Shown here one piece after another: positions 26,118 through 34,922 of a DNA stretch of 64,000 bases (positions are counted from its first letter, which is position 1; each line of letters begins with the position of its first letter). The notes beneath the pieces were generated by a model. The model was not told the origin of the DNA, did not search any database, and saw only the letters and a list, made by a program, of their open reading frames with translations. Source of the stretch: Chryseobacterium pennae (GTDB lineage Bacteria; Bacteroidota; Bacteroidia; Flavobacteriales; Weeksellaceae); the NCBI RefSeq assembly GCF_003385515.1, contig NZ_QNVT01000022.1, forward strand, positions 36,544-100,543. Direction: 5' to 3'. Made by a program: the position numbers and the translations under genes.

Positions 26118-27308
26118 TTAGAAAATTAAAAGATTGATATCGTGGTACGTAAGTCCGAAACGGTCACAGATGATCTTTTTGGTATGTCTTCCTTTGTACA
26201 TATATAAGCTCTGCTTCATTTCATTTTTTCGGATCAGCATGTTTTCAAAGCCGCCCTCTTCGTCATAATTTAAAATATAGGAAAGGAAGAAATTGGAGAT
26301 AGCCTTGGTAGTGGTTCTCGGCATTCTTGATGTAAGGTTCGGAAGCCCGCAATGGATTACCCCATGTTTGATCACATAAGGATCTTCCATGGTAGTAAGC
26401 TCTGACGTTTCAATAACCTTACCGTTGTCTATGGTAATATCGATGATGACACTGCCTTTTTTCATTTTCATGACCATATCTTCAGTCACAATGGGCGTCA
26501 TATTTAATCTTGGAAGGGCTCCGATCACTACATCAGCACGTCTTAAGCTTTTGCTGAGCTCTTTAGGATCGATAACGGAAGTCGGAACACGGCTGTCTAC
26601 CATGGTGTGAAGCCTTCTTAATTTTGATAAAGAGTTGTCGAAGACTTTTACACTTGCTCCTAAGCCGATGGCTGCCTTTGTAGCAAATTCACCTACAATC
26701 CCAGCTCCAAGAATAACTACTTCAGCAGGTCTTACTCCCGTAATTCCTCCAAGCATTAAACCATTGGATAGGGCTAATAATTCTGAAGCATATAAAATAG
26801 AAACGGTTCCTGCAATTTCACCGATTAATCTTACCAACGCCAGCTGTTTGTATTCATCTACGATAAATTCAAAGGCAATCGCATTTATTTTTTTCTCTGC
26901 AAGCTTAAGGAAATACTCCTTATCTCTAAGGTTGATCTGAAGTGCTGAAACCATATACGTATTAGGTTTCATAAAGTCAATTTCATCCAGAGTAGGAGGA
27001 TTGATTTTCAGGATCAGATCCTGACCGAATGCTTCTTTCGGATCATTGGTAATCTTTGCCCCGGATTCGGAATATTGTAAATCTGTAAAAAATGAACCTT
27101 GTCCGGCTCCTGATTCTACAATGATCTCATGGCCATGTTCTACCAACACCTGTACGGCGTCAGGAGTAATGCAGGTTCTCCTTTCGTTGAGACAGGTTTC
27201 TTTGGGAATCCCAATGCTGAACTGTTTTCCCTTCTTTATAACCTCCAATTTTTCCTCTTTCGGCATCAATTCTTCTTCTGTGAAAGGAGTAAAAATATTT
27301 GTGCTCAT
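26118..27308 (-). CDS. ald: Alanine dehydrogenase
   Basis: This enzyme interconverts L-alanine with pyruvate and ammonia using NAD. The 396-residue protein has the N-terminal IGIPKETCLNERRTCITPD motif of the alanine dehydrogenase/PNT family. Its Rossmann segment VVILGAGIVGEFATKAAIGLGA (about residues 195-216) binds NAD. The VIHCGLPNLTSRMPRTTT segment fits the C-terminal part of the catalytic domain. An N-terminal extension of about 25 residues precedes the family start. It is the first gene of the operon and has an exact -7 box upstream. Confidence 0.85.
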   Translation of the reverse strand: MSTNIFTPFTEEELMPKEEKLEVIKKGKQFSIGIPKETCLNERRTCITPDAVQVLVEHGHEIIVESGAGQGSFFTDLQYSESGAKITNDPKEAFGQDLILKINPPTLDEIDFMKPNTYMVSALQINLRDKEYFLKLAEKKINAIAFEFIVDEYKQLALVRLIGEIAGTVSILYASELLALSNGLMLGGITGVRPAEVVILGAGIVGEFATKAAIGLGASVKVFDNSLSKLRRLHTMVDSRVPTSVIDPKELSKSLRRADVVIGALPRLNMTPIVTEDMVMKMKKGSVIIDITIDNGKVIETSELTTMEDPYVIKHGVIHCGLPNLTSRMPRTTTKAISNFFLSYILNYDEEGGFENMLIRKNEMKQSLYMYKGRHTKKIICDRFGLTYHDINLLIF

Positions 27309-27361
27309 CCTTAAATTAAATTATGTCTTACAGATTGTTATTTTAATACTGAATTAATAAG

Positions 27362-27369
27362 CAAAGATA
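27362..27369 (-). promoter_or_regulatory. Predicted -7 promoter element of ald
   Basis: TATCTTTG, read on the minus strand, matches TAnnTTTG exactly. It lies 54 bp upstream of the ald ATG, in the gap after tsaE. Confidence 0.5.
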
Positions 27370-27377
27370 CATAATAT

Positions 27378-27785
27378 TTACTCGAATGAAACTTCTCTGT
27401 TTTCACCCGTGTTCACAATACTCATTGTGTGATAGTTGAGCCCGTAAAGCTCTTCTTCATACACTTCCGGCCACTCAATAATGCATAGGAAAGAGTTATC
27501 AAGATATTCTTCAATCCCAATATCATATACTTCCTCAATGTTTTTTAAGCGGTAAAGATCGAAATGGAAAACTTTCCCTTTTGAAGTATTGTATTCATTA
27601 ACGATAGAATAGGTAGGAGAGTTTACTTCATCCTCACTTCCCAGATTTTTTAGTAAGAACTGAGTGAAAGTAGTTTTTCCTGCTCCTAAATTTCCTTTAA
27701 GCAAAAGAATATTATGTTTTAAATGAGGAAGAATGGTGTCAACAACTTCCTGCCAGTCTTCGATTGTATGTATAGTGAATTGCAT
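27378..27785 (-). CDS. tsaE: tRNA threonylcarbamoyladenosine biosynthesis ATPase TsaE
   Basis: This is a 135-residue P-loop ATPase that works with TsaB/TsaC/TsaD to make the t6A37 base of ANN-decoding tRNAs. The Walker A loop GNLGAGKTTF is at about residues 32-41. SPTYSIVNEY and FHFDLYRL follow the family order, and CIIEWPEVYEE is the Walker B-like region. The length is typical. A minus-strand TATTTTTG box at 27800-27807 may drive it, with a very short leader. Confidence 0.88.
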   Translation of the reverse strand: MQFTIHTIEDWQEVVDTILPHLKHNILLLKGNLGAGKTTFTQFLLKNLGSEDEVNSPTYSIVNEYNTSKGKVFHFDLYRLKNIEEVYDIGIEEYLDNSFLCIIEWPEVYEEELYGLNYHTMSIVNTGENREVSFE

Positions 27786-28553
27786 AGGCTGATTTGTTAC
27801 AAAAATAGTAAAATTTACACGTAATAATTTTGCATTTGAAGAAATCTTTGAATCCTAAAAACCCTTTGATAGATTGATAATTAAGAATTAATTACACTCA
27901 TCCCAAGTAAAACAGCTGTCAAAAATAAGCTGATTTTAATATGATAACCTGAGTTCGGGGTAAGGAGTTTGTATAAATAACAGTAAATCAAATATTTATA
28001 TTTAATTATCTTGTTTTTTAGCCCATTCACTTAGTTTTCAGGATAGAAAATGGACGAGAATAGAAATATTAAATTCATTTTTTATAAAATTTCATAGAAT
28101 AAAGATATAAAACACTAATGATTGAATAATATATTATTCATTATTAACAACTTACAAGGTTGCTATTATTGCTTTCTTATCCCGAACTCAGGTTATGATA
28201 ATAACAGAAGGTTTCAAAAAAGATGAGTTTTATACTAAATGATAAACAAAATTGGTGTTAGTGAATAGCTTTTTTTTTATATAATTCTGAATAAGATTCT
28301 TTTTGTTGAATATTTTTATTGGTAATTTAATTATTTGTATGATTTATTGTGTTTAATTTATTTTTCGTCAATTTTATTTGTTATTTTATTATTGCTATTT
28401 TAAATTTGGTCGGATATTTATAAATCACTTTATAGTGATGTGTTGGTCTTGCTTAATACCTTTTGCGTTCTAAAGAATTAGGATTATATAGATTCATCTA
28501 ATTGTTTTAGTGATTTGTTATTTTAGTAAAAACATAATTAAAAATTACATCCT
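27786..28553. other. Long AT-rich intergenic region
   Basis: There is no credible gene in these 768 bp. The left end holds the tsaE promoter box and a plus-strand TAATTTTG at 27825-27832. The middle is a MITE-like element (27946-28194). The rest up to the lipase start is very AT-rich with no further repeat or hairpin that I can support. Confidence 0.5.
27946..28194. mobile_element. MITE-like element with 19-bp terminal inverted repeats
   Basis: The left end AACCTGAGTTCGGGGTAAG (27946-27964) and the inverted right end (28176-28194) match at 18 of 19 positions. The element is flanked by a perfect 5-bp direct repeat, ATGAT (27941-27945 and 28195-28199), as expected of a target-site duplication. 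The 249-bp interior is AT-rich and has no open frame for a transposase. It is probably a non-autonomous derivative of an insertion sequence elsewhere in the genome. The parent family is not known from this window. Confidence 0.7.
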
Positions 28554-30392
28554 ATGAAAAAAATTTTGTTACTATTTCTGGTTATTTTCTCTAGTAAATT
28601 TTTTACTCAGCAGCTTTCTTCTGCTATTTTACCAAAGCCTAATGCTTTATCTTTAAACTATCTTAATAGTCTTCTGGAAAAAAATATTTTGTATGGGACT
28701 ACGCCGCCTAATTATAACGGGAAAACAATCCTTTTTACCCACGGTTTTATAGGGTCTACTGAATCTTTACTTATTGGAAACTCAATGTATAAAGAAGCTT
28801 TTAATGGCGGATATAAAACGGCTTTTGTAGCAACCAGCAGGTTTTTGGGAGACTGGGAGAACGGAAAAATATTGTCCAGAGCAATTGATCAGGTAGAGAC
28901 TTATTTTGGAGCCAATACAATTACTATTATAGCTCATAGTAATGGGGGAAAGGCTTCAGATGTTGCCCTATTGGAATATAAAAAAATAAATAAAGTAGAT
29001 AAAGTGATTACTTTAGGTACTCCCCACAGAGGAACTCAACTTGCAGATTTTGTTAACTATCCGGTACTTACCTGGATAACGCAGGCTTTGCAATTGGGAC
29101 AAGGTTCACAACTGTCCACTACCTCTTACTGTGATACTTATTTCAGACCTTACATGGATAACCATTCACTTAACCAACCTAAGAAATATTATAGTCTGGG
29201 GGCTTGGGGATATACCAGAGTAACAGGATTGCTTTCTCCCGTAATTATTCCGGCAGGAAATGCAATTCTTGCTTTAGGAGGAGGGAAAAATGACGGGGTT
29301 ACACCATTTTATAGCTCAACAAGACCGGGTTCTAAGCAATTAATGACTGACACTGACCCTAGAGGATATATTAATCATATAGATATAATGGAAGGAGTCT
29401 ATGTTTGGAATAATGCTATAAAACCTGTTTTGGATGGACAAGTTATCAATAATGGTGTGGCAAATAGAATATCACAACCGGAAAGGGCTGAATTTAAAGT
29501 GGTAAGTAACTATCAATTGATTTCAAATAACGATCTGGAAAATTTACAGTTTGGAAAAAATGTCAATAATGTTCGTTTTGAAATTATTACCAAAGATGCA
29601 AATGCTTCTGTAGATATTATAGATTCTGCTACTGGAAAAATGTTGAGCCAAGTAAAAAGTAATAGGACTCTAGATAAGAGTGGAGGTTTTGAAAGCCATT
29701 TATTGTCATACGGCTTCAATTTAAGAAATAAAGAGCTTAAACTAAACAGTAATTCTAAATTTATAGCTGTGGTTGATGATGGAATTGACAGTCCGATGGA
29801 GTATAAAATTAAAAAAGATAATGAGAAAACTTATCTGGAAATATCTTTTCCTAACCTTAGTTCTGAAGAACTTCAAAAAGTTTCAATTAAAAATGAAGCC
29901 TATTGGATATCGGATTTAAAAGGAATGAATATGACATCTGAAGAAAAGCCAGTGAACTTGAAATTTGAGCTTCGTAACAATAAATTTGTAGCAGATGTAA
30001 ATCGTGAACAGAATGGGGTCTATTCTATAAAGCTAACCGCTAATCTTGGGAATGGAATCAAAAGAAATATTATAAATGGTTTTGTTGTTTCAAATAACGG
30101 AAATGTTACTCAATCTAAAGCCGCAAATATTCAAAATAGAACTCAATTTACCATTGGTGATAATCCTATTGGTGATAATACAAAACTAATAAGTAGTGGT
30201 GTGCTTACAGGAGAGGTAAATGTTAAAATTTATAACTACTCCTCTAAATTGTTGAATCAATATACTGTAAAAGTAAATGGTGAAAATAGCTTAGACTTTG
30301 GTAAATATACTAATGGTTTGGAAAAGGGTATCTATATTGTTAATATAGAATATGGTACTACAAAAGAGAGTCTGAAATTCATAAAAAAATAA
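28554..30392 (+). CDS. T9SS-secreted lipase/esterase-like protein
   Basis: The 612-residue product has a signal peptide (MKKILLLFLVIFSSKFFTQ). Its alpha/beta-hydrolase domain (about 55-300) has the oxyanion-side THGFIGS, the nucleophile elbow IIAHSNGGKAS (Ser129), a later GGGKNDGVTPF Asp candidate and a YINHIDIM His candidate, so a lipase or esterase is likely. Residues 310-530 have no clear motif. The last 70 or so residues (VKIYNYSSKLLNQY and GLEKGIYIVNIEYG, ending LKFIKK) are a type A T9SS sorting domain, which sends the protein across the outer membrane. A strong terminator follows. Confidence 0.82.
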   Translation: MKKILLLFLVIFSSKFFTQQLSSAILPKPNALSLNYLNSLLEKNILYGTTPPNYNGKTILFTHGFIGSTESLLIGNSMYKEAFNGGYKTAFVATSRFLGDWENGKILSRAIDQVETYFGANTITIIAHSNGGKASDVALLEYKKINKVDKVITLGTPHRGTQLADFVNYPVLTWITQALQLGQGSQLSTTSYCDTYFRPYMDNHSLNQPKKYYSLGAWGYTRVTGLLSPVIIPAGNAILALGGGKNDGVTPFYSSTRPGSKQLMTDTDPRGYINHIDIMEGVYVWNNAIKPVLDGQVINNGVANRISQPERAEFKVVSNYQLISNNDLENLQFGKNVNNVRFEIITKDANASVDIIDSATGKMLSQVKSNRTLDKSGGFESHLLSYGFNLRNKELKLNSNSKFIAVVDDGIDSPMEYKIKKDNEKTYLEISFPNLSSEELQKVSIKNEAYWISDLKGMNMTSEEKPVNLKFELRNNKFVADVNREQNGVYSIKLTANLGNGIKRNIINGFVVSNNGNVTQSKAANIQNRTQFTIGDNPIGDNTKLISSGVLTGEVNVKIYNYSSKLLNQYTVKVNGENSLDFGKYTNGLEKGIYIVNIEYGTTKESLKFIKK

Positions 30393-30412
30393 TTTTGTTT
30401 ATAAATACTTTT

Positions 30413-30437
30413 AAGCCGGGAGTTTCCCGGCTTTTTT
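30413..30437 (+). terminator. Terminator after the lipase-like gene
   Basis: A perfect 9-bp GC-rich stem, AAGCCGGGA (30413-30421) with TCCCGGCTT (30425-30433), has a 3-nt loop. Six T residues run from 30432 to 30437. Confidence 0.9.
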
Positions 30438-30554
30438 ATTGAAGTATGTGTATCAAGGGGTTAGAGGATTTTAGGGTAATAAATTACTCTATAGAAAACT
30501 TTTGTAAGGCTTTCTTTTTTTGTTAGAGGAAGAGAAATGTCATATTTTTACATC

Positions 30555-32543
30555 ATGATTTCTAAGCAGACCATAGATAAAATATTCTCCACAATCAGGG
30601 TGGAAGAGATTGTAGGTGAATATGTGCAGTTGAAAAGAGCGGGGTCTAACTTTAAAGGCCTCAGTCCTTTTCATGAAGAAAAGTCTCCCAGTTTTGTTGT
30701 TTCGCCAAGTAAGCAGATCTGGAAGGATTTCTCTACTGGAAAAGGAGGAACCGCGATATCCTTTTTAATGGAAATTGAAAACTTCACTTATCCCGAAGCT
30801 CTCCGTCATGCCGCAAAAAAATACGGAATTGAAATCGAAGAAGATCTGCGTGAAATTTCTGAAGAAGCAAAACATGCACAGACAGAAAAAGATCTGTTGT
30901 TTAAAATTCATGAAGTAGCTAATACTTATTTTCAGGAAATCCTTTGGGATAACAAAGAGGGGAGAAGTATAGGATTATCCTACTTTAAAGAAAGAGAACT
31001 TAAAGATGATATTATTAATAAGTTCCAACTTGGATATTCTCCAGAACAAAAGAATGCATTTACCGCTTATGCTTTAGAGAAAGGCTATACTAAAGAGATT
31101 CTTGAAAAATCAGGGCTTTCTATTTTTCCTGAAAATACTCCGGCAGGTGTTGATAGATTCCGTGAAAGGGTAATTTTCCCGATCCATAGTTTCTCAGGAA
31201 GGGTTTTGGGCTTTGGAGCGAGAATCCTTAAGAATAATGTAAAAACAGCAAAGTATCTCAACTCGCCGGAAACGGAGATCTATCATAAATCCAATGTTCT
31301 TTACGGGTTAAACCAAAGTAAGCAGGCCATTTCAAGAAAGAATGGCTGTCTTTTGGTGGAAGGATATATGGATGTGATTTCACTTCATATGTCCGGAATT
31401 GAAAACGTTGTAGCAAGTTCCGGAACTTCCCTTACCACTGAGCAGATTAAGTTGATTAAGAGACTTACGGAAAACGTAACGATTCTTTTTGATGGAGATA
31501 ATGCAGGGATTAAAGCCAGCTTCAGAAGCATTGACATGTTGCTGACAGAAGGGATGAACATCCGTGTTTTGCTGTTCCCTGATGGTGATGACCCGGATTC
31601 CTTTGCCAGAAAACATCCGCAGGAATATGTAGAAAAATACATTGAAAATGAAGCGATGGATTTCATCGATTTTAAGGCGGAAATTCTGTTGCGGGATGTT
31701 GGAAATGATCCTATCAAAAAGGCGGAAGCAATTCGTGATATCGTAAAATCAGTTTCCTTTGTACAGAACGCACTGAAAAGGGAAGTATATCTGAAGGAGG
31801 TTTCCAATAAATTTGGACTTTCTGAACAGAGTCTTTTCAATGAGCTGGATGTTCAGAAGCAGATTACGCAGAATCAGACCCATCATGTCCAGCAGCAGCA
31901 ACACAAGGAAAAAGCGGCTCCAAAGCTGGAGATTGTTCCTCCGGATAAAGAAAAAGAAGACCCTTTTTTGTTTGAAGTATTGTTTATGGAGAACAAACTT
32001 GTTGAGCATATGTTAGCATTTGGAGATATTGTTCTTAAAAGGAAAAATGAAAATAATGAAGAATATCAGATAACAGTTATTGAAGAAATTATTCATCACT
32101 TTGAAGAGGAACAGTATACATTTTTAGTTAAAGGAAATGAGATTATTATCAATCAGGTCAAAGAAGGAATTCAGAAAGACGAGTTGAGAAGTGGAAACTT
32201 TTTTGTATCTTTTATGGATGAAGAAATTACGACAAAGGTTGTAGATGCGCTGATTCCTTTGGATGAGCTGGAAAACTGGGCGTCCAGAAATATTTATCCG
32301 CCGAATTACGGAGATAAAGTTGCAGATCAGATCCAGGGTGATGTTTTGCTGCATAAATACAGATATATTGATTATCTGATTACTGAAACCGCGAAAGAAC
32401 TGGATCAACACAGCAGTACGGATGAAGTAAAATATTATGAGCTGATAAAAAAAATTACTTTGTTAAAACAAGCTTCCATCAGACTTAGCAATATCATTGA
32501 ATATTCCCCGATTAAAGGGATATATGTGGATAGGAAAAGATAG
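30555..32543 (+). CDS. dnaG: DNA primase
   Basis: This enzyme makes RNA primers at the replication fork. I chose ATG 30555 (MISKQTIDKIF), the usual start in the family, over 30537. The N-terminal domain has the CHC2 layout (FKGLSPFHEEKSPSF), but the positions of the zinc-binding Cys hold Ser, Asp and Thr (KDFSTGKGG). Zinc binding therefore seems lost. The RNA polymerase core and TOPRIM domain are normal (LLVEGYMDV, ILFDGDNAG). The C-terminal helicase-binding part from about residue 430 starts with a Gln/His-rich linker. A TTG-N20-TATTTTTA promoter-like pair lies just upstream. Confidence 0.9.
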   Translation: MISKQTIDKIFSTIRVEEIVGEYVQLKRAGSNFKGLSPFHEEKSPSFVVSPSKQIWKDFSTGKGGTAISFLMEIENFTYPEALRHAAKKYGIEIEEDLREISEEAKHAQTEKDLLFKIHEVANTYFQEILWDNKEGRSIGLSYFKERELKDDIINKFQLGYSPEQKNAFTAYALEKGYTKEILEKSGLSIFPENTPAGVDRFRERVIFPIHSFSGRVLGFGARILKNNVKTAKYLNSPETEIYHKSNVLYGLNQSKQAISRKNGCLLVEGYMDVISLHMSGIENVVASSGTSLTTEQIKLIKRLTENVTILFDGDNAGIKASFRSIDMLLTEGMNIRVLLFPDGDDPDSFARKHPQEYVEKYIENEAMDFIDFKAEILLRDVGNDPIKKAEAIRDIVKSVSFVQNALKREVYLKEVSNKFGLSEQSLFNELDVQKQITQNQTHHVQQQQHKEKAAPKLEIVPPDKEKEDPFLFEVLFMENKLVEHMLAFGDIVLKRKNENNEEYQITVIEEIIHHFEEEQYTFLVKGNEIIINQVKEGIQKDELRSGNFFVSFMDEEITTKVVDALIPLDELENWASRNIYPPNYGDKVADQIQGDVLLHKYRYIDYLITETAKELDQHSSTDEVKYYELIKKITLLKQASIRLSNIIEYSPIKGIYVDRKR

Positions 32544-32654
32544 TTTAAAGACAGAATAATTACAGATTCTATGACAAAAAGTCCTATAAAATTTTAGGAA
32601 TAAATATTGTAATTTAAACTTCGGAAATATTTTAAAATAATACATAATATCAAT

Positions 32655-33341
32655 ATGGACATTAAAAAGGAATTCAGAGATTTCTCTGTAAAACATTTAG
32701 GAAACAACGGTCTGGCTACCGATCAGTATATGGGAATGTATGGCCCAACGAATTTAACTCCGTACATCATGGAAGAAAGAAGATTAAACGTTGCTCAGAT
32801 GGACGTTTTTTCCCGTCTGATGATGGATAGAATTATCTTCCTGGGAACTGGAATTGACGATCAGGTAGCGAATATCGTTACTGCTCAGCTTTTATTCCTG
32901 GAAAGTGCAGATCCGTCTAAAGATATTCAGATCTATATCAACTCTCCTGGTGGAAGTGTATATGCCGGTTTAGGTATTTATGACACCATGCAGATTATTA
33001 AGCCGGATGTAGCGACAATCTGTACAGGAATGGCTGCTTCTATGGGAGCAGTATTATTGGTTGCAGGAGAAAAAGGAAAGCGTTCTGCGCTTAAACATTC
33101 AAGAGTAATGATTCACCAGCCTTCAGGAGGTGCTCAGGGAGTAGCTTCCGATATGGAGATCAACTTAAGAGAGATGTTGAAATTGAAGCAGGAGCTTTAT
33201 GACATTATTGCTCATCATTCAGGACAGACTTACGAGTGGGTAGAGAAATCTTCCGACAGAGATTACTGGATGACTTCTGAAGAAGCTAAAAGCTACGGTA
33301 TGGTAGATGAGGTTCTTCAAAGATCTACAGAGAAAAAATAA
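32655..33341 (+). CDS. clpP: ATP-dependent Clp protease proteolytic subunit
   Basis: This 228-residue serine protease forms the tetradecameric chamber that degrades proteins fed by ClpX or ClpA/C. The triad is visible as Ser129 (GMAASMGAVLL), His154 (MIHQPSGG) and Asp203 (SSDRDYWMT). The N-terminus has about 30 residues before the conserved core, which fits a processed propeptide. A strong hairpin terminator follows at 33362-33390. Confidence 0.95.
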   Translation: MDIKKEFRDFSVKHLGNNGLATDQYMGMYGPTNLTPYIMEERRLNVAQMDVFSRLMMDRIIFLGTGIDDQVANIVTAQLLFLESADPSKDIQIYINSPGGSVYAGLGIYDTMQIIKPDVATICTGMAASMGAVLLVAGEKGKRSALKHSRVMIHQPSGGAQGVASDMEINLREMLKLKQELYDIIAHHSGQTYEWVEKSSDRDYWMTSEEAKSYGMVDEVLQRSTEKK

Positions 33342-33361
33342 TTGATTGTATAATCATAATG

Positions 33362-33393
33362 AAAAACGCATCCAAGTTGGATGCGTTTTTTTG
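33362..33393 (+). terminator. Terminator after clpP
   Basis: AAAAACGCATCC pairs with GGATGCGTTTTT around the loop AAGTT, 20 bp after the clpP stop. The right arm runs into a T-tract. Confidence 0.88.
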
Positions 33394-33473
33394 TTTGCGA
33401 CGAATACACGAATTTTTATTGTACGTTTCATAGCAGATTACTATAACGAAGAAATATCAAAATTGAAGACGCG

Positions 33474-33540
33474 ATATTCCCCTCCGATGGAGGGGTGTCG
33501 AAAATTCAAAGAATTTTTGACGGGGTGGTTTACCCATCTC
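33474..33540. repeat. REP-like repeat with two adjacent hairpins
   Basis: The first hairpin pairs CCCCTCC (33479-33485) with GGAGGGG (33489-33495) over a 3-nt loop. The second pairs GTCGAAAATTC (33497-33507) with GAATTTTTGAC (33511-33521), with one G-U pair. A GGGGTGGTTTACCC tail follows. This module is recalled as a frequent extragenic repeat of Chryseobacterium genomes. It lies between the convergent clpP and T9SS-protein genes. Confidence 0.6.
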
Positions 33541-33545
33541 CCTCT

Positions 33546-34661
33546 CTACTTCTTCACTATCTTATGTACAGTAGAATCACTCTTAGTCTTAACCTCAACC
33601 CAGTATACACCGGTATTTAAAGATGTAACATTAATCTTAGATGTCTGAGTAGTCATCACTTTCTGCCCTAAAGAAGAATAAATATTGACTTCTTTGATAT
33701 TTTCAGGAGTTTCAATCTGAATAAAATCACTTGTTGGATTTGGATAAATATTGAATAATGCTTTCTTGTTTGCTGAAGCCACCGATAATGTAGCGTTATG
33801 TGCCTCAGTTGGTGTGAAAGGTCTTCTTTGTCCGAAACTTAATCCTAACCATGTATTGTTGCTCAATTGTATCTGGCTGAGATCAGTTTTTTTCTGCCAG
33901 CTAGAAAGGTCTTCTCCGGTGTATAATTTCCAGTTTTCTGTTCCGGAGTTATTTCCTGTGAAGGTATTGAGTGATAGATTGGAAATTTGGTTATTGCTGG
34001 AAGTGAAATTGAAATAGGAAGCTTGTGACTGGATAAGCTGCAAAGCCTGTTCCGCTGTTATACTGCCATTATATTGAATTCCAAAAACAAATGAATTGGC
34101 TTGATCATTAGAATTATTAGTTCCAAAATCTACCACAACAAGACTTTTATTGGCTCCTGTTCCAATCCAATGGGTAATTTGTGATGAAGTATACCATTGG
34201 GAACTGTAAGCGGGAACTGGAGTTGATGGTGGGGTATCGATTTCATCCATTCCATAGGTTATTCCAAACCATAGTCCGTCTGTTAAAGCAGTATATCCTA
34301 CACCATTATTTTGATTGGACATATTCCCTGCATTAGGTCCCGACCAGGTAATCCAGTAATCATCTGTACTTGGAGTATGATGATTGTATGTGAAGCTGTA
34401 CAGGAACCCTGAAGGAATGTCAGCCTCTATTTTAGGCTCTGCTTCTACAATAGCATTAACCATATCTTCCGCCATTAAATTATCATCATCAAAACGATAA
34501 CCCCAAACATAAGAATTAGGCGTGTTGTTGTCATTAAAATCAGCAATGAAATAGGCCTTTTTAGAACCGGTTCCCACCCAAAACTTAATGTCATTTTCTG
34601 TGAATTGAGCGAAGAAAAACTGCGTACAAAGCAGTAAGAAAAAAAAATAGATTTTTCTCAT
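33546..34661 (-). CDS. T9SS-secreted protein with two tandem repeats, under a cobalamin riboswitch
   Basis: The 371-residue product has a signal peptide (about 1-18) and two copies of one domain. Copy 1 is at about 19-140 (FWVGTGSKKAYFIADF, SYVWGYRFD) and copy 2 at about 155-285 (HWIGTGANKSLVVVDF, SFVFGIQY). Each copy ends in a Gly/Trp motif (LWFGITYG, TWLGLSFG). The last 75 residues are a type A T9SS sorting domain (FNIYPNPTSDFIQIE, GVYWVEVKTK). The gene is alone behind a B12 riboswitch at 34745-34909, so it is expected to be made when cobalamin is scarce. Extracellular B12 or cobalt binding is inferred. The domain family was not recognised. Confidence 0.8.
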   Translation of the reverse strand: MRKIYFFFLLLCTQFFFAQFTENDIKFWVGTGSKKAYFIADFNDNNTPNSYVWGYRFDDDNLMAEDMVNAIVEAEPKIEADIPSGFLYSFTYNHHTPSTDDYWITWSGPNAGNMSNQNNGVGYTALTDGLWFGITYGMDEIDTPPSTPVPAYSSQWYTSSQITHWIGTGANKSLVVVDFGTNNSNDQANSFVFGIQYNGSITAEQALQLIQSQASYFNFTSSNNQISNLSLNTFTGNNSGTENWKLYTGEDLSSWQKKTDLSQIQLSNNTWLGLSFGQRRPFTPTEAHNATLSVASANKKALFNIYPNPTSDFIQIETPENIKEVNIYSSLGQKVMTTQTSKINVTSLNTGVYWVEVKTKSDSTVHKIVKK

Positions 34662-34744
34662 AATATAATTAAATTAAAGTTTTATTCCCGAAACTTATTA
34701 ATAGGAAGAGACTGGTATAGTCTGATTCTAAAATTAAAAGTTTA

Positions 34745-34909
34745 TTCAAGGCAGGTCTCCTGGCTCGCATCCTATAGCTAACCTTCCCGGATTTTGGTCC
34801 AGTGGTATCATACAGCTACAGGTAAAACAGCTTACAGTTGCGGGTACAGCTCAAGATTTGAATAATATTCTCACTTAATTCCCTATTATGAACAGTGTTC
34901 AACCTTAAA
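34745..34909 (-). ncRNA. Cobalamin (AdoCbl) riboswitch
   Basis: Read on the minus strand, the leader has the family's conserved blocks in order: AGGGAATTAAGTGAGAAT, GCTGTACCCGCAACTGTAAG, TACCACTGG, CCGGGAAGG and GGATGCGAGCCAGGAGACC. The B12 box (34750-34764) reads GCCAGGAGACCTGCC. An exact -7 box lies at 34915-34922. The riboswitch ends about 85 nt before the T9SS protein gene, with no other gene between. Binding of cobalamin usually lowers expression. Confidence 0.93.
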
Positions 34910-34914
34910 GACCG

Positions 34915-34922
34915 CAAATATA
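34915..34922 (-). promoter_or_regulatory. Predicted -7 promoter element of the riboswitch transcript
   Basis: TATATTTG on the minus strand matches TAnnTTTG. It places the transcript start near 34909, at the 5' edge of the riboswitch. No TTG was found at the expected distance. Confidence 0.5.

Noticed and set aside
27786..28553. Possible small genes in the gap containing the MITE-like element.
   Set aside because: No frame with a credible start, length and composition was found. The region is explained by the repeat and by promoter boxes.
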